Source: an uncultured Bacteroidales bacterium
GTDB taxonomy: Bacteria; Bacteroidota; Bacteroidia; Bacteroidales; UBA932
Length of the DNA stretch: 64,000 nucleotides
Direction: 5' to 3'
Assembly: GCA_900316795.1 (NCBI GenBank)
Contig: ONEF01000001.1
Span: forward strand, 1 to 64,000
Shown here: one piece after another, positions 55,318 through 63,967 of the stretch
Layout: the number at the start of each line of letters is the position of its first letter
Position numbering within the stretch: position 1 is the first letter of the stretch
Position numbers and translations under genes: made by a program
The notes under the pieces: model-generated
The model's database searches: none
The model's input: only the letters and a program-made list of their open reading frames with translations
Told to the model about the DNA's origin: nothing

Positions 55318-55338
55318 GAGCTTTTGACGTGTCAAAAA

Positions 55339-56400
55339 TTAATTCTTGAGGAGATTTTCAAGATCTTCAACAAAACAGTTTATGTCTTCTTCGGTAGTTC
55401 TGAAGGAGCACATCAGGCGGACTTCCTTGATGTTTTCTCTCCAGAAATAGAAAATGTACTTTTCCTGGAGGAAGGCCATCTGTTTGTCAGAAAGTGGAGC
55501 CAGGGAAATATAGACTCCGTTTGTTTCTACTTTCTGGGTGAAGTAAACTCCCTTCTGCATCGCTGAGGATTCTCTCAGTTTTTTCTCAAGATATTTGGCC
55601 ATTGTGTTTGAATGTGCTGCCATCTTGAGATACAATTCGTCTTTGAGATAAGCTTCAAATTGGGCTGCGATAAATCTGTTTTTGGAATACAGCTGGGTGG
55701 CCTGCTTGCGTATGTAGATGAAATTGTCTGCAACCTCCCGGTTCTTTTCCAAGTTGAAAACAACCACAGCCTCCCCTATCAGAAGACCGTTTTTTGTGCC
55801 GCCGAAGCTGAGCACATCCACCCCAGTGTCTGCTATCATCTCCTTGATGGAAACGTTCATTGCAGCTGCAGCGTTGGAAATCCTGGACCCGTCCACGTGG
55901 ATATATCCACCAGCTGAAAGCATCAGGTCCGCAAGGGCCTTGATTTCATCCGCGGTGTAAAGGGTTTCAAATTCCGTAGGCTGGGAAATCGAGAGGATTG
56001 CCGGCTGGACCTTGTGCTGGTCTCCGAATTTCAGGTACTCCTTTACGGTTTCAGGCTTCACCTTTCCGCCTTCTTGCGGCAGAGGAGTTATCCTGCAGGA
56101 TGAAAATCTTTCTACCGCGCCACATTCATCCTCGATGATGTGAGCGCAGGATGGAGCAAGTATGGTGCTGAAAGGCTTCAGAAATGAAGCCAGGGAGACT
56201 ACGTTTGCACCGGTTCCGTTGAGAACAAAAAGGGCCTTGCAGTCACCACCGAGCAAGGCCTCAATTTGTCTCAGAACCCCTTCCGTGTATTCATCTTCTC
56301 CATAGCCGAAGCAATAGCCCTCGTTTGCACGCTCTATGGCCTCAAGTATGGAAGGATGGACACCGGAGTGATTGTCACTCCCGAAAGAGCATTTCTTCAT
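55339..56400 (-). CDS. ltaE: Low-specificity L-threonine aldolase
   Basis: A 353-residue PLP enzyme (aspartate aminotransferase fold) splitting L-threonine or L-allo-threonine to glycine and acetaldehyde. The start at MKKCSFGSDNHSGVHP is chosen. Landmarks: NGTGANVVSLASFL, HIIEDECGAVERF, YIHVDGSRISNAAAAM and the PLP-Lys in DVLSFGGTKNGLLIGEAVV. It lies 7 bp downstream of gcvH on the same strand, which joins glycine production to glycine cleavage. Confidence 0.92.
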   Translation of the reverse strand: MKKCSFGSDNHSGVHPSILEAIERANEGYCFGYGEDEYTEGVLRQIEALLGGDCKALFVLNGTGANVVSLASFLKPFSTILAPSCAHIIEDECGAVERFSSCRITPLPQEGGKVKPETVKEYLKFGDQHKVQPAILSISQPTEFETLYTADEIKALADLMLSAGGYIHVDGSRISNAAAAMNVSIKEMIADTGVDVLSFGGTKNGLLIGEAVVVFNLEKNREVADNFIYIRKQATQLYSKNRFIAAQFEAYLKDELYLKMAAHSNTMAKYLEKKLRESSAMQKGVYFTQKVETNGVYISLAPLSDKQMAFLQEKYIFYFWRENIKEVRLMCSFRTTEEDINCFVEDLENLLKN

Positions 56401-56407
56401 AAACCGT

Positions 56408-56785
56408 TTATTTGCAGATACTCTCGTAAGCTGCAGCGTCAAGAAGAGCGTCAACCTCTGAAGGGTTGGTCATCTCAACCTTGATCAGCCAGCCGGCTCC
56501 GTAAGGATCTTTGTTTACGCTCTCCGGAGCACCCTCGAGGTCCGGGTTTATTTCTACAACCTTTCCGCTTACAGGCATCAGAGCGTCAGCCACGGTCTTT
56601 ACGGCCTCGATGCTTCCGAACTGGTCTCCTGCCGCAAGGGTTTCACCCTCGCAGGTGATGTCGAGGAAGACGATGTCTCCCAGCTCGCTCTGAGCGAAAT
56701 CTGTAATGCCTACAGTTGCAATGTTGCCCTCTACGCTAACCCACTCGTGGTCGTTAGAGTACTTGAGATTTGAAGGAATATTCAT
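56408..56785 (-). CDS. gcvH: Glycine cleavage system H protein
   Basis: A 125-residue lipoyl carrier that shuttles the aminomethyl group between the P, T and L proteins of glycine cleavage. [20 protein letters not shown] is followed by LGDIVFLD and the lipoylation hairpin [19 protein letters not shown] with the acceptor Lys. The C-terminus is [10 protein letters not shown]. The gcvP and gcvT genes are absent nearby. First gene of the gcvH-ltaE pair. Confidence 0.96.
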   Translation of the reverse strand: MNIPSNLKYSNDHEWVSVEGNIATVGITDFAQSELGDIVFLDITCEGETLAAGDQFGSIEAVKTVADALMPVSGKVVEINPDLEGAPESVNKDPYGAGWLIKVEMTNPSEVDALLDAAAYESICK

Positions 56786-56854
56786 ATTCAGAAATTATTT
56801 TATGTGATTGTCTGTAAATATTTTGTCTATGACAGAAGGCGAAGTTATGAAATA

Positions 56855-57898
56855 TCAGCCATTAAACCAAAACTGCAATGTCAGAACCACAATGGAAGTT
56901 GTCAATAACAGGCTGAAAATCAAAATGTTTTTAGATGTTTTGCCAAGGATGGCGTTCAATCCCCGACCTCGGTTTATCTGGACCATTTTCCTGTGTGCGG
57001 AATACAGGAATGGCAGAAACAGAAGGGGAATCAGAAGATGGAACGGAAAAAAGGACTCTATTTGCGGCCCGGTGCCGGAATAATATTTTTTCATCCAGCC
57101 CCCTATCAGGAGCGCACCGGCAACGGCAACACATCCGTTTATTAGGTAAAGCCACTCCGCCGCTTTTTTGCCAAGCCTGACCACCAACGTGTTCTTACCG
57201 TTTTTACGGTCTTCTTCCACATCGCGATAATTATTGACAATAAGCAGATTGTCTGTTACAAAACCCATCGCGAAACCTGCTACGACAGCCAGCGCCCCGC
57301 AGAGAAGGTATGATGCTAAGGGACCTTTGTCCGGTACGGATGATGTGGATGTAAACCAGGTGAAAAACACAGGGACTATTCCGAAGTACAGAATCACCAT
57401 TAGATCTCCCAGCCCCTGGTAAGAGAGCCTTGTGGTGTAAAGGAACGCTCCAAAAACGCAGAGTATGCCGACTATGAGCATTGCCCAGCCTCCGTAGAAT
57501 ATCAGCGGCAGTCCGCACAGGAAAGCCAGGATTGTGGTAACTGTTATTCCTGTTTTCATTGCAGCCGGAGTTATCCAGCCTTGCGTGCAAGCCCTTTCCG
57601 GCCCGAGTCTTTCAGAAGTGTCAGAACCTTTTTTGAAGTCGAAATAATCATTGATGAAGTTTGCGTCTATCTGCATCAGGAGGGCGAATACCAAACAGAT
57701 GGAAGACGGAATTATCCAGGATGAAGAAAAGATGTTTCCGGATATGGATACAAGCGTAGCCCAGCTAAGCGCAGCTCCGACAATTACAGGGGCGGCCGCT
57801 CCCGCCAGGGTCTTTGGCCTTGAAGCCAGGACCCACGCTTTCAGGGAGTTGCATCTGACAGCAGTTGATGCGGTTTGCTTGCCGGTATCTGTGTTCAT
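56855..57898 (-). CDS. menA: DHNA polyprenyltransferase (menaquinone synthesis)
   Basis: A 347-residue UbiA-family integral membrane enzyme that adds the isoprenoid tail to 1,4-dihydroxy-2-naphthoate. Eight to nine helices are visible. The two Asp motifs are NDYFDFKKGSD (after DANFI) and NNYRDVEEDRKNGKNTL. Menaquinone serves the fumarate reductase encoded at 45.4 kb. It lies 19 bp downstream of ruvA on the same strand. Confidence 0.92.
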   Translation of the reverse strand: MNTDTGKQTASTAVRCNSLKAWVLASRPKTLAGAAAPVIVGAALSWATLVSISGNIFSSSWIIPSSICLVFALLMQIDANFINDYFDFKKGSDTSERLGPERACTQGWITPAAMKTGITVTTILAFLCGLPLIFYGGWAMLIVGILCVFGAFLYTTRLSYQGLGDLMVILYFGIVPVFFTWFTSTSSVPDKGPLASYLLCGALAVVAGFAMGFVTDNLLIVNNYRDVEEDRKNGKNTLVVRLGKKAAEWLYLINGCVAVAGALLIGGWMKKYYSGTGPQIESFFPFHLLIPLLFLPFLYSAHRKMVQINRGRGLNAILGKTSKNILIFSLLLTTSIVVLTLQFWFNG

Positions 57899-57917
57899 TG
57901 TGAGGGCAAAAACTTTC

Positions 57918-58505
57918 TTAGAGGCGTTTCAGAGCAAGTTTTATGAGCTGCTCCACGGAAGAATCCGGTTTTTCGCGGAGGATTTCACCTACCGCCTTTT
58001 CTGATGCCTGCTTGTTGAAACCGAGCATCATGAGAGCGCCGAGAGCTTCTTCTGCCACAGGAGATTTGGCGGCCGGACCGAGAGGCAGGGTTGCACTGTC
58101 CGCGCCCTTCTGGATTTTGTCCTTGAGCTCTATGATGATCTTCTGTGCGGTCTTGAGTCCGATTCCCTTGACGCCTTTTATTTTGCTCACGTCGTCTGAG
58201 AGAATCGCCGTTTTCAGCTCATTGGTGCTCAGCGATGAAAGTATCATCCTTGCAGTGTTTGGGCCCACTCCGTTGACGTTTATAAGTAAAAGGAAAAGAG
58301 CTCTTTCATCTTTGCTGGCAAAGCCGTACCACATTGCAATGTCTTCTTTTACATAGTAATAGATATACAGCTTGACTTCTTTGCTGTTCTGGATATCGGT
58401 GAAGGTCTGGAGAGAAATCTCCAGCTTGTAGCCGATGCCGCCAGCTTCAACGATGGCCTGAGTCGGGGTTGCCTCAACCAACAGGCCCTTTATGTAATCG
58501 TACAT
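57918..58505 (-). CDS. ruvA: Holliday junction protein RuvA
   Basis: A 195-residue protein that tetramerises on Holliday junctions and loads RuvB. The OB fold starts MYDYIKGLLVE; two helix-hairpin-helix motifs are GVGPNTARMILSSL and GIGLKTAQKIIIEL. The flexible linker (residues 135-150) leads to the RuvB-binding domain EEALGALMMLGFN ... VEQLIKLALKRL. Separate from ruvB, which is at 39.2 kb. Followed by menA. Confidence 0.96.
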   Translation of the reverse strand: MYDYIKGLLVEATPTQAIVEAGGIGYKLEISLQTFTDIQNSKEVKLYIYYYVKEDIAMWYGFASKDERALFLLLINVNGVGPNTARMILSSLSTNELKTAILSDDVSKIKGVKGIGLKTAQKIIIELKDKIQKGADSATLPLGPAAKSPVAEEALGALMMLGFNKQASEKAVGEILREKPDSSVEQLIKLALKRL

Positions 58506-58572
58506 ATATCCGAATAATTATGTTTCAAATAAAGTTGATGTGAAACAGCCGCTTCTTAATTTCCCCGGCTGT

Positions 58573-59337
58573 TTATTCCTCCCTGAAGATTACGCTTCCG
58601 CTGGCCTGGTGTGTTGCCAGGATGAGCACCTCCGCTATCTGCACATGCTCAGGTGCGCTTGCAGCATAGAAAGCCACGTCAGCAATGTCTGCTCCGCTCA
58701 GAGGCTTTATACCCTTGTAAACCTTGTCTGCGCGGGCATTGTCTCCATGGAAGCGGGTGTTGCTGAAATTGGTTTCAACCAGACCCGGCTTGAGGTTGGT
58801 CACGCGGAGAGGAGTGTGGGCCAGATCTATGCGGAGGCCGTCGCTGAGGGCCTTTACAGCAGCTTTGGTTGCACAATAGACATTGCCGTTTGCGTAAGCG
58901 GCGTCTCCGGCAACAGAGCCGATATTTATGATATGGCCCTTTTTTCTTGCCACCATACCAGGTACTATGAGCCTTGTCATGTACAGAAGGCCCTTGATGT
59001 TGGTGTCTATCATCGTCTCCCAGTCGTCAATGTCTCCTTCGTATTCCGGATCGAGGCCTAATGCAAGGCCGGCGTTGTTCACCAGCACGTCTATGTCTGC
59101 CCAGTCTTTTGGCAGAGACATTACTGCCTTTTGTACAGCCTCTTTGTCTCTGACATCAAAGATGAGAGGATAGGTCTCGATGTTAGGGCACAGGGATAGA
59201 ATCTCCTTTTCTGCAGCAGAAACTTTTTCTTTGGTTCTTCCGGTGAGGATAATGTCATACCCTCCTTGCGCAAACCTTACGGCGCAGGCCTTGCCTATGC
59301 CGCTGGTTGCTCCTGTTATCAATACTGTCTTGTTCAT
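58573..59337 (-). CDS. Short-chain dehydrogenase (YdfG-like)
   Basis: A 254-residue NAD(P)-dependent oxidoreductase. Rossmann motif ITGATSGIGKACAVRF (about residues 6-21), LVNNAGLALG, NIKGLLYM, the Ser of NIGSVAGDAAY and YCATK (Tyr and Lys of the active site). The C-terminal half has LKPGLVETNFSNTRF, as in the 3-hydroxy acid/serine dehydrogenase YdfG group. The exact substrate is unproven. The ATG at 59337 is used since the promoter box ends 6 nt upstream of it. Divergent from sufS. Confidence 0.88.
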   Translation of the reverse strand: MNKTVLITGATSGIGKACAVRFAQGGYDIILTGRTKEKVSAAEKEILSLCPNIETYPLIFDVRDKEAVQKAVMSLPKDWADIDVLVNNAGLALGLDPEYEGDIDDWETMIDTNIKGLLYMTRLIVPGMVARKKGHIINIGSVAGDAAYANGNVYCATKAAVKALSDGLRIDLAHTPLRVTNLKPGLVETNFSNTRFHGDNARADKVYKGIKPLSGADIADVAFYAASAPEHVQIAEVLILATHQASGSVIFREE

Positions 59338-59343
59338 ATAGAG

Positions 59344-59351
59344 CAAAATTA
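59344..59351 (-). promoter_or_regulatory. Promoter -7 box for SDR gene
   Basis: On the minus strand this reads TAATTTTG, an exact TAnnTTTG, ending 6 nt before the ATG. Confidence 0.5.
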
Positions 59352-59447
59352 AAACATTAAATCAAATTTTCAGCTATCAGGAATCCGTTTTGAAATTATT
59401 TCAGACAATTCAAGGCGTTTTCTGGGCCAGATTATGCCAAAAGATTG

Positions 59448-59455
59448 TATTTTTG
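59448..59455 (+). promoter_or_regulatory. Promoter -7 box for sufS operon
   Basis: TATTTTTG is an exact TAnnTTTG, 11 nt before the ATG at 59467. It argues against an earlier in-frame ATG at 59434. Confidence 0.5.
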
Positions 59456-59466
59456 TCTTTTGCATT

Positions 59467-60741
59467 ATGGAAAGCGCAAGAGAAGAAATATTATCTGGTG
59501 TAAGAGCACACGTTCCTGCCCTGGGGCTGAAGATGAACGGAGAGCCCCTTGTGTATCTGGACAATGCGGCGACAACACAAAAGCCGTCAACTGTCCTGGA
59601 TTTTCTCAGCGATGCTCTTCGTGAGGGCAATGCCAATGTACACCGTTCCATGTATGCTCTTTCCGACCGCTCAACAGAGGCTTATGAGGCGGCCAGGGAG
59701 AAAGTCCGTGCTTTCATCAACGCTCCTTCCAGGGAGAATGTGGTTTTCACAAGCGGCACCACGGCATCCATCAATCTTGTCGCCGATACTTTCTGCCGCC
59801 GGCTTGGCAAGGGGGATGTTATCCTGATAGAGGCTGATTCACATCACTCCAACATAGTTCCCTGGCAGCTGGCCGCAGAACGGACCGGCGCTTTTGTAAA
59901 GGTTATACCTACAGACGTGCTTTTGGGGATTGGACGTAGCGGAAGGGTTGCGGCCGAGGAAGTTGACAATCTGTTGGATGACAAAGTGAAGATCCTGGCA
60001 ATCACCCAGATATCCAATATAACCGGATTCCTCAATCCTGTTTCAGAGATAATAGCCAAAGCTCATGCAAAGGGAATCCCCGTACTTGTGGACGGAGCCC
60101 AGGGAATAGTGCACGGCGGTGTGGATGTACGGGAGATGGACTGTGATTTCTACGCGTTCTCGGCCCACAAGATATATGGCGCCACCGGTGTCGGAATCCT
60201 TTACGGCAAGAAAGAAATGCTGGAAAGCCTCCCTCCATACATGGGCGGCGGTGATATGGTTGAAACCGTTACATACGCCAAGACCACATACGCTCCGCTT
60301 CCTTTGAGGTTTGAGGCGGGGACTCCTAACTTTATAGGCGCAGCGTCTTTGCTTCCCGCCCTTGAGTTTGCGGAATATCTTTCCTCCGGAGAAACAGGGA
60401 AGGTCATCAAGGAAGAAGAAGCTCGCATTACCGGCTATATGCTGGAGCGCTTGACCAAAGATCCGCTTGTTGAGCTTTATGGCAATCCGGCTCTATGTGA
60501 AGGCGTTTGCAAGGCTCCGATATTTACCTTCAACATTAAAGGTATCAATGCAGGTGATTTGGCTCAACTCCTTGATAAAATGGGGGTTGCGGTACGTTCT
60601 GGAATGATGTGTGCCGAGCCGCTTCTCAACAGTTTTGGAGTGCCGTCCGCCCTGCGCGCGTCATTTGCTCCGTACAACACTTTGGAAGAGGCTGAATTTT
60701 TTGTGAGATGTCTTGACAGGGCAAGAGCGATGCTTCTGTGA
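59467..60741 (+). CDS. sufS: Cysteine desulfurase SufS
   Basis: A 424-residue PLP enzyme, group II (SufS/CsdA), that takes sulfur from cysteine for Fe-S cluster assembly. Landmarks: YLDNAATTQKPSTVLDFL, NVHRSMYALSDRSTEAYE, HHSNIVPWQLAAE, VDGAQGIVHG, the PLP-Lys in FSAHKIYGATGVGILYG and the catalytic Cys in RSGMMCAEPLLNSFG. The start MESAREEI is set by the promoter box. Leads sufS-sufE/DUF59-folK-glyS. Confidence 0.94.
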   Translation: MESAREEILSGVRAHVPALGLKMNGEPLVYLDNAATTQKPSTVLDFLSDALREGNANVHRSMYALSDRSTEAYEAAREKVRAFINAPSRENVVFTSGTTASINLVADTFCRRLGKGDVILIEADSHHSNIVPWQLAAERTGAFVKVIPTDVLLGIGRSGRVAAEEVDNLLDDKVKILAITQISNITGFLNPVSEIIAKAHAKGIPVLVDGAQGIVHGGVDVREMDCDFYAFSAHKIYGATGVGILYGKKEMLESLPPYMGGGDMVETVTYAKTTYAPLPLRFEAGTPNFIGAASLLPALEFAEYLSSGETGKVIKEEEARITGYMLERLTKDPLVELYGNPALCEGVCKAPIFTFNIKGINAGDLAQLLDKMGVAVRSGMMCAEPLLNSFGVPSALRASFAPYNTLEEAEFFVRCLDRARAMLL

Positions 60742-60793
60742 TAACATAAAGGGAGCGTAGGGTATAAGAGCATCAGACACCTTGTGATAACAA

Positions 60794-61630
60794 ATGACAA
60801 TGAATATGAGTATAAAAGAAATAGAACAGCAGATAGTCGAGGAATTTTCAATCTTTGACAACTGGATGGACAAATACCAGTATATCATAGATTTGGGTAA
60901 ATCCATGCCTGTTATCGCTGAAGAAAAGAAAAAAGACGAGAACCTTATCAAGGGTTGTCAGAGCAGGGTATGGCTGGATTGCCGCCAGGAAGACGGAAAG
61001 CTTTACTTCTCCGCAGACAGCGATGCCATAATCACGAAGGGAATCATATCCCTCTTGATCCGTGTGTATGACGGGCACACTCCAAAAGAGATACTTGACT
61101 CGGAAATAGATTTCATAGACACGATCGGACTCCGGTCTAACCTTTCTCCAACAAGGGCTAACGGACTTGTATCAATGCTTAAACAAATTAAACTTTATGC
61201 GTTGGCTTTCAATGAGATAAATGAGGAAAGCACAGCCACCGCAGAGCCATCCAAGGAGAACGCGTCCGACGTGCCTTCTGATGAAAATGCTACGGCCGGG
61301 CAACATTCACCGGGAAAATATACGGTAGAGGAAGTGCAGAAAAATGTCATAAGAGCGCTCAAGCAGGTGTTTGATCCCGAGATACCCGTGAATGTCTATG
61401 ACCTCGGGCTTATTTACGAGCTTAGGGTTGAAGACAACCTGAATGTCTATATAAAGATGACGATGACATCTCCCACCTGCCCTATGGCTGAGGATGTTGT
61501 CAACGATGTCAACAACGCCGTCAGCGATGCTCCTGGAGTTGCAGGCGTTCAGATAGAACTCACTTTTGAGCCGGAGTGGGATGAGAGCAGGATGACAGAG
61601 GAGGCCCGCCTTGAACTTGGGCTAATATAA
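60794..61630 (+). CDS. sufE: SufE fused to a DUF59/MIP18 domain
   Basis: A 278-residue fusion. Residues 1-142 are SufE, the sulfur acceptor for SufS, with the catalytic Cys in KGCQSRVWLDC. A flexible linker of about 30 residues (Ser/Glu/Pro-rich) leads to a DUF59 (MIP18/SufT-like) domain: VFDPEIPVNVYDLGLIYEL and MTMTSPTCPMAEDVVNDV, with the conserved Cys. The parts are normally separate Fe-S genes. ATGs at 60800 and 60806 (MSIKEIEQQ) are also possible starts. The stop overlaps the folK ATG by one base. Confidence 0.9.
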   Translation: MTMNMSIKEIEQQIVEEFSIFDNWMDKYQYIIDLGKSMPVIAEEKKKDENLIKGCQSRVWLDCRQEDGKLYFSADSDAIITKGIISLLIRVYDGHTPKEILDSEIDFIDTIGLRSNLSPTRANGLVSMLKQIKLYALAFNEINEESTATAEPSKENASDVPSDENATAGQHSPGKYTVEEVQKNVIRALKQVFDPEIPVNVYDLGLIYELRVEDNLNVYIKMTMTSPTCPMAEDVVNDVNNAVSDAPGVAGVQIELTFEPEWDESRMTEEARLELGLI

Positions 61631-62193
61631 TGGAGAACAGGGTTCTATATAAGGTGATATTGCTTTTGGGGAGCAATCTTCCTCTTGGGAAAATGTCTCC
61701 GGAGCAGATAATAGAAGAGGCCGACAAGGAGCTTATTGACGCCCTTTTGCCGGATTACCTGGAGGTAGGGGCTTTGGAGGAGGCTGTTTTTACCACACCG
61801 GTCATACAGACAGAGCCGGTAGGGAAGTTTGAAGAAGAAAAGACCGCAGACGGGAGACCGGTTAAAACTCCTGTCTTTTCAAACCAGATACTTTTGTGTC
61901 TTACGGACAAGGATCCGATGGAAGTGCTGGATCAGATCCAGAGGATAGAGAATCTGTTCGGAAGGATGAGGACCTACAAGGAAAAAGGCCTGGTTTACCA
62001 GAGCCGGACACTGGATATAGACATACTGAAAGTCTTTAAAACAGCCGGGGCGGACAAGAAGGCGGACGCGGTGGCGGACAAACAGGCTTTTTGGACTGAG
62101 TTAGAGATAGATAACGAGAGGCTGACCATTCCTCATCCCCAGGTGGAAAGCAGGCCTTTCGTAAAGGAACTGCTGGATATGCTGCCTCGCTGA
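61630..62193 (+). CDS. folK: HPPK folate-pathway enzyme FolK
   Basis: A 187-residue 6-hydroxymethyl-7,8-dihydropterin pyrophosphokinase-family protein. Landmarks: ILLLGSNLPLG near the start, the segment IQRIENLFGRMRTY and YQSRTLDIDIL with the metal-binding Asp pair, and IPHPQVESRPFVKELL at the end. An extra Ala/Asp/Lys-rich loop (about residues 138-152) is present. It is translationally coupled to the SufE fusion and followed by glyS. Assignment rests on the DIDIL and IPHP signatures. Confidence 0.85.
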   Translation: MENRVLYKVILLLGSNLPLGKMSPEQIIEEADKELIDALLPDYLEVGALEEAVFTTPVIQTEPVGKFEEEKTADGRPVKTPVFSNQILLCLTDKDPMEVLDQIQRIENLFGRMRTYKEKGLVYQSRTLDIDILKVFKTAGADKKADAVADKQAFWTELEIDNERLTIPHPQVESRPFVKELLDMLPR

Positions 62194-62241
62194 GGAGGAT
62201 TGAAGGCAAAAGATCAGGATAGTAAAATATATATAATAGAT

Positions 62242-63780
62242 ATGACACAGGAAGAAATTTTCAAGAATCTGATTTCCCATACCAAGGAGTATGGATTCAT
62301 TTTCCCGTCCAGCGAAATATATGACGGGCTCAGCGCAGTTTATGATTACGGCCAGATGGGAAGCGAGCTGAAAAGCAATATAAAGAAGTACTGGTGGGAT
62401 TCTATGGTAAAGCTCAACGAGAATATCGTGGGTATAGACTCCTGCATCTTCATGCACCCGAAAATCTGGAAGGCATCCGGCCACGTGGATGCATTCAACG
62501 ATCCGCTTATAGACAACAAGGACTCGAAAAAGAGATACCGTGCAGACGTTCTTCTGGAAGACTATATCGCGAAGATAGAAGCCAAGATAGACAAGGAGGT
62601 GGCAAAGGGAAAGAAGAGGTTCGGCGATGCCTTTGACGAGGCCCAGTTCCGTGCCACAAATCCAAATGTGCTCCGCGAGCAGAAAAAGGCTGACGATGTC
62701 CGCCAGAAGATGGTCAAGGCTCTCAATGACAATGACCTTGCGGCTCTGCGCCAGCTTATCATAGATTGCGAGATTGTGGATCCTATTTCCGGAACCCGCA
62801 ACTGGACAGACGTAAGGCAGTTCAACCTGATGTTCTCCACCCAGCTTGGAAACATTTCCGGTGAAGACGGTACACTTTATCTGCGCCCAGAAACCGCACA
62901 GGGAATTTTCGTTAACTTTCTCAATGTGCAGAAGAGCGGCAGGATGAAGATTCCTTTTGGAATAGCGCAGATAGGAAAGGCTTTCAGAAACGAGATTGTC
63001 GCCCGCCAGTTCATATTCAGGATGAGGGAGTTCGAGCAGATGGAAATGCAGTTCTTCGTTCGTCCGGGCCAGGAACTTGAATGGTTCCGCCACTGGAAGC
63101 AGAAGAGACTTGCCTGGCACCTTGCAATGGGAATGGGAGATGAGAATTACCGATTCCACGACCACGAGAAACTGGCTCACTATGCAAACGCTGCCACCGA
63201 TATCGAATTCAACTTCCCGTTTGGCTTCAAGGAGCTTGAGGGTGTCCACTCAAGAACGGACTTTGACCTTCGCCGCCATCAGGAATTCAGCGGAAGGAAG
63301 ATACAGTACTTTGACCCTGAACTTAACGAGAGCTACATACCTTATGTAATAGAGACTTCTATCGGAGTTGACCGCACCGTGCTTGCCGTCCTTAGTTCTG
63401 CTTATCGTCAGGAAAAGCTCGAGAACGGAGAAGAGAGGGTTGTGATGAAGTTCCATCCGGCCTTGGCACCTGTAAAGGTTGCAGTCCTTCCTCTTGTCAA
63501 GAAAGAAGAACTTACTAACGTGGCCCAGAAGATTATGGACGAGCTGAAATTCGACTTCAACTGCCAGTACGAGGAAAAAGACACCATCGGACGCCGCTAC
63601 CGCCGCCAGGACGCTATAGGAACCCCATATTGCGTAACCGTTGATTTTGACACAATTACAGACGGAAAGGTAACTCTCAGAGACAGAGATACCATGGAGC
63701 AGGAGAGGGTTCCGGTTGCTGATCTCCACTCAATTGTGGAAAAGAAGGTTTCCATGAAGAGGCTTCTGGAGAAGATCTGA
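62242..63780 (+). CDS. glyS: Glycyl-tRNA synthetase (homodimeric type)
   Basis: A 512-residue class II synthetase of the alpha2 type. Landmarks: IFPSSEIYDGLSAVYDYGQMG, WKASGHVDAFNDPL, the motif-2 region RPETAQGIFVNF and AFRNEIVARQFIFRMREFEQ, and SIGVDRTVLAVL (motif 3). The C-terminal anticodon-binding domain runs from about residue 410 (APVKVAVLPLV). The start MTQEEIFKN is chosen over an in-frame ATG 42 bp upstream, since the family begins there. Last protein gene of the operon. Confidence 0.95.
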   Translation: MTQEEIFKNLISHTKEYGFIFPSSEIYDGLSAVYDYGQMGSELKSNIKKYWWDSMVKLNENIVGIDSCIFMHPKIWKASGHVDAFNDPLIDNKDSKKRYRADVLLEDYIAKIEAKIDKEVAKGKKRFGDAFDEAQFRATNPNVLREQKKADDVRQKMVKALNDNDLAALRQLIIDCEIVDPISGTRNWTDVRQFNLMFSTQLGNISGEDGTLYLRPETAQGIFVNFLNVQKSGRMKIPFGIAQIGKAFRNEIVARQFIFRMREFEQMEMQFFVRPGQELEWFRHWKQKRLAWHLAMGMGDENYRFHDHEKLAHYANAATDIEFNFPFGFKELEGVHSRTDFDLRRHQEFSGRKIQYFDPELNESYIPYVIETSIGVDRTVLAVLSSAYRQEKLENGEERVVMKFHPALAPVKVAVLPLVKKEELTNVAQKIMDELKFDFNCQYEEKDTIGRRYRRQDAIGTPYCVTVDFDTITDGKVTLRDRDTMEQERVPVADLHSIVEKKVSMKRLLEKI

Positions 63781-63811
63781 CATCGGTGACAAGGATATTT
63801 TTTGAAAAAAA

Positions 63812-63842
63812 TTTGTTAATTCAAAAAAACCTTATACTTTTG
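63812..63842 (+). promoter_or_regulatory. Promoter for tRNA-Pro
   Basis: TTTG (63812-63815) and TACTTTTG (63835-63842) with a 19-bp gap match the Bacteroidetes -33/-7 consensus exactly. Confidence 0.75.
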
Positions 63843-63860
63843 CAGTCCCAATTAGGGAAT

Positions 63861-63938
63861 CGGGGTGTGGCGCAGTTGGCTTAGCGCACCTGCTTTGGGA
63901 GCAGGGGGTCCTCCGTTCGAGTCGGAGTACCCCGACCA
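63861..63938 (+). tRNA. tRNA-Pro (anticodon TGG)
   Basis: A 78-nt cloverleaf with encoded CCA. The acceptor CGGGGTG pairs with TACCCCG. The anticodon stem CCTGC/GCAGG holds loop TTTGGGA with anticodon TGG. The T arm is CTCCG-TTCGAGT-CGGAG. It reads CCN proline codons. Confidence 0.97.
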
Positions 63939-63967
63939 ACAAGATCGTTTTCATACTATGTTTTTTT

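Larger units (their letters stand above)
54977..55338. other. AT-rich spacer with parS-like site and hairpins
   Basis: No gene is seen in these 362 bp. The left part is AT-rich with repeated ATAGCAT-like words near 55139 and 55158. The second parS-like site is at 55178-55193. A GGCC-based hairpin lies near 55204-55222, followed by the strong terminator at 55277. The region separates mnmG from the convergent ltaE operon. Confidence 0.6.

Noticed and set aside
7271-57228. Palindrome ATCGCGAT as a second enriched word
   Set aside because: Six copies (7271, 26649, 36261, 37556, 44012, 57221) against about one expected is suggestive, but the count is too small to claim without a genome-wide test.
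62101-63249. Long minus-strand open frame inside folK-glyS
   Set aside because: Antisense of two well-supported genes, no family features.
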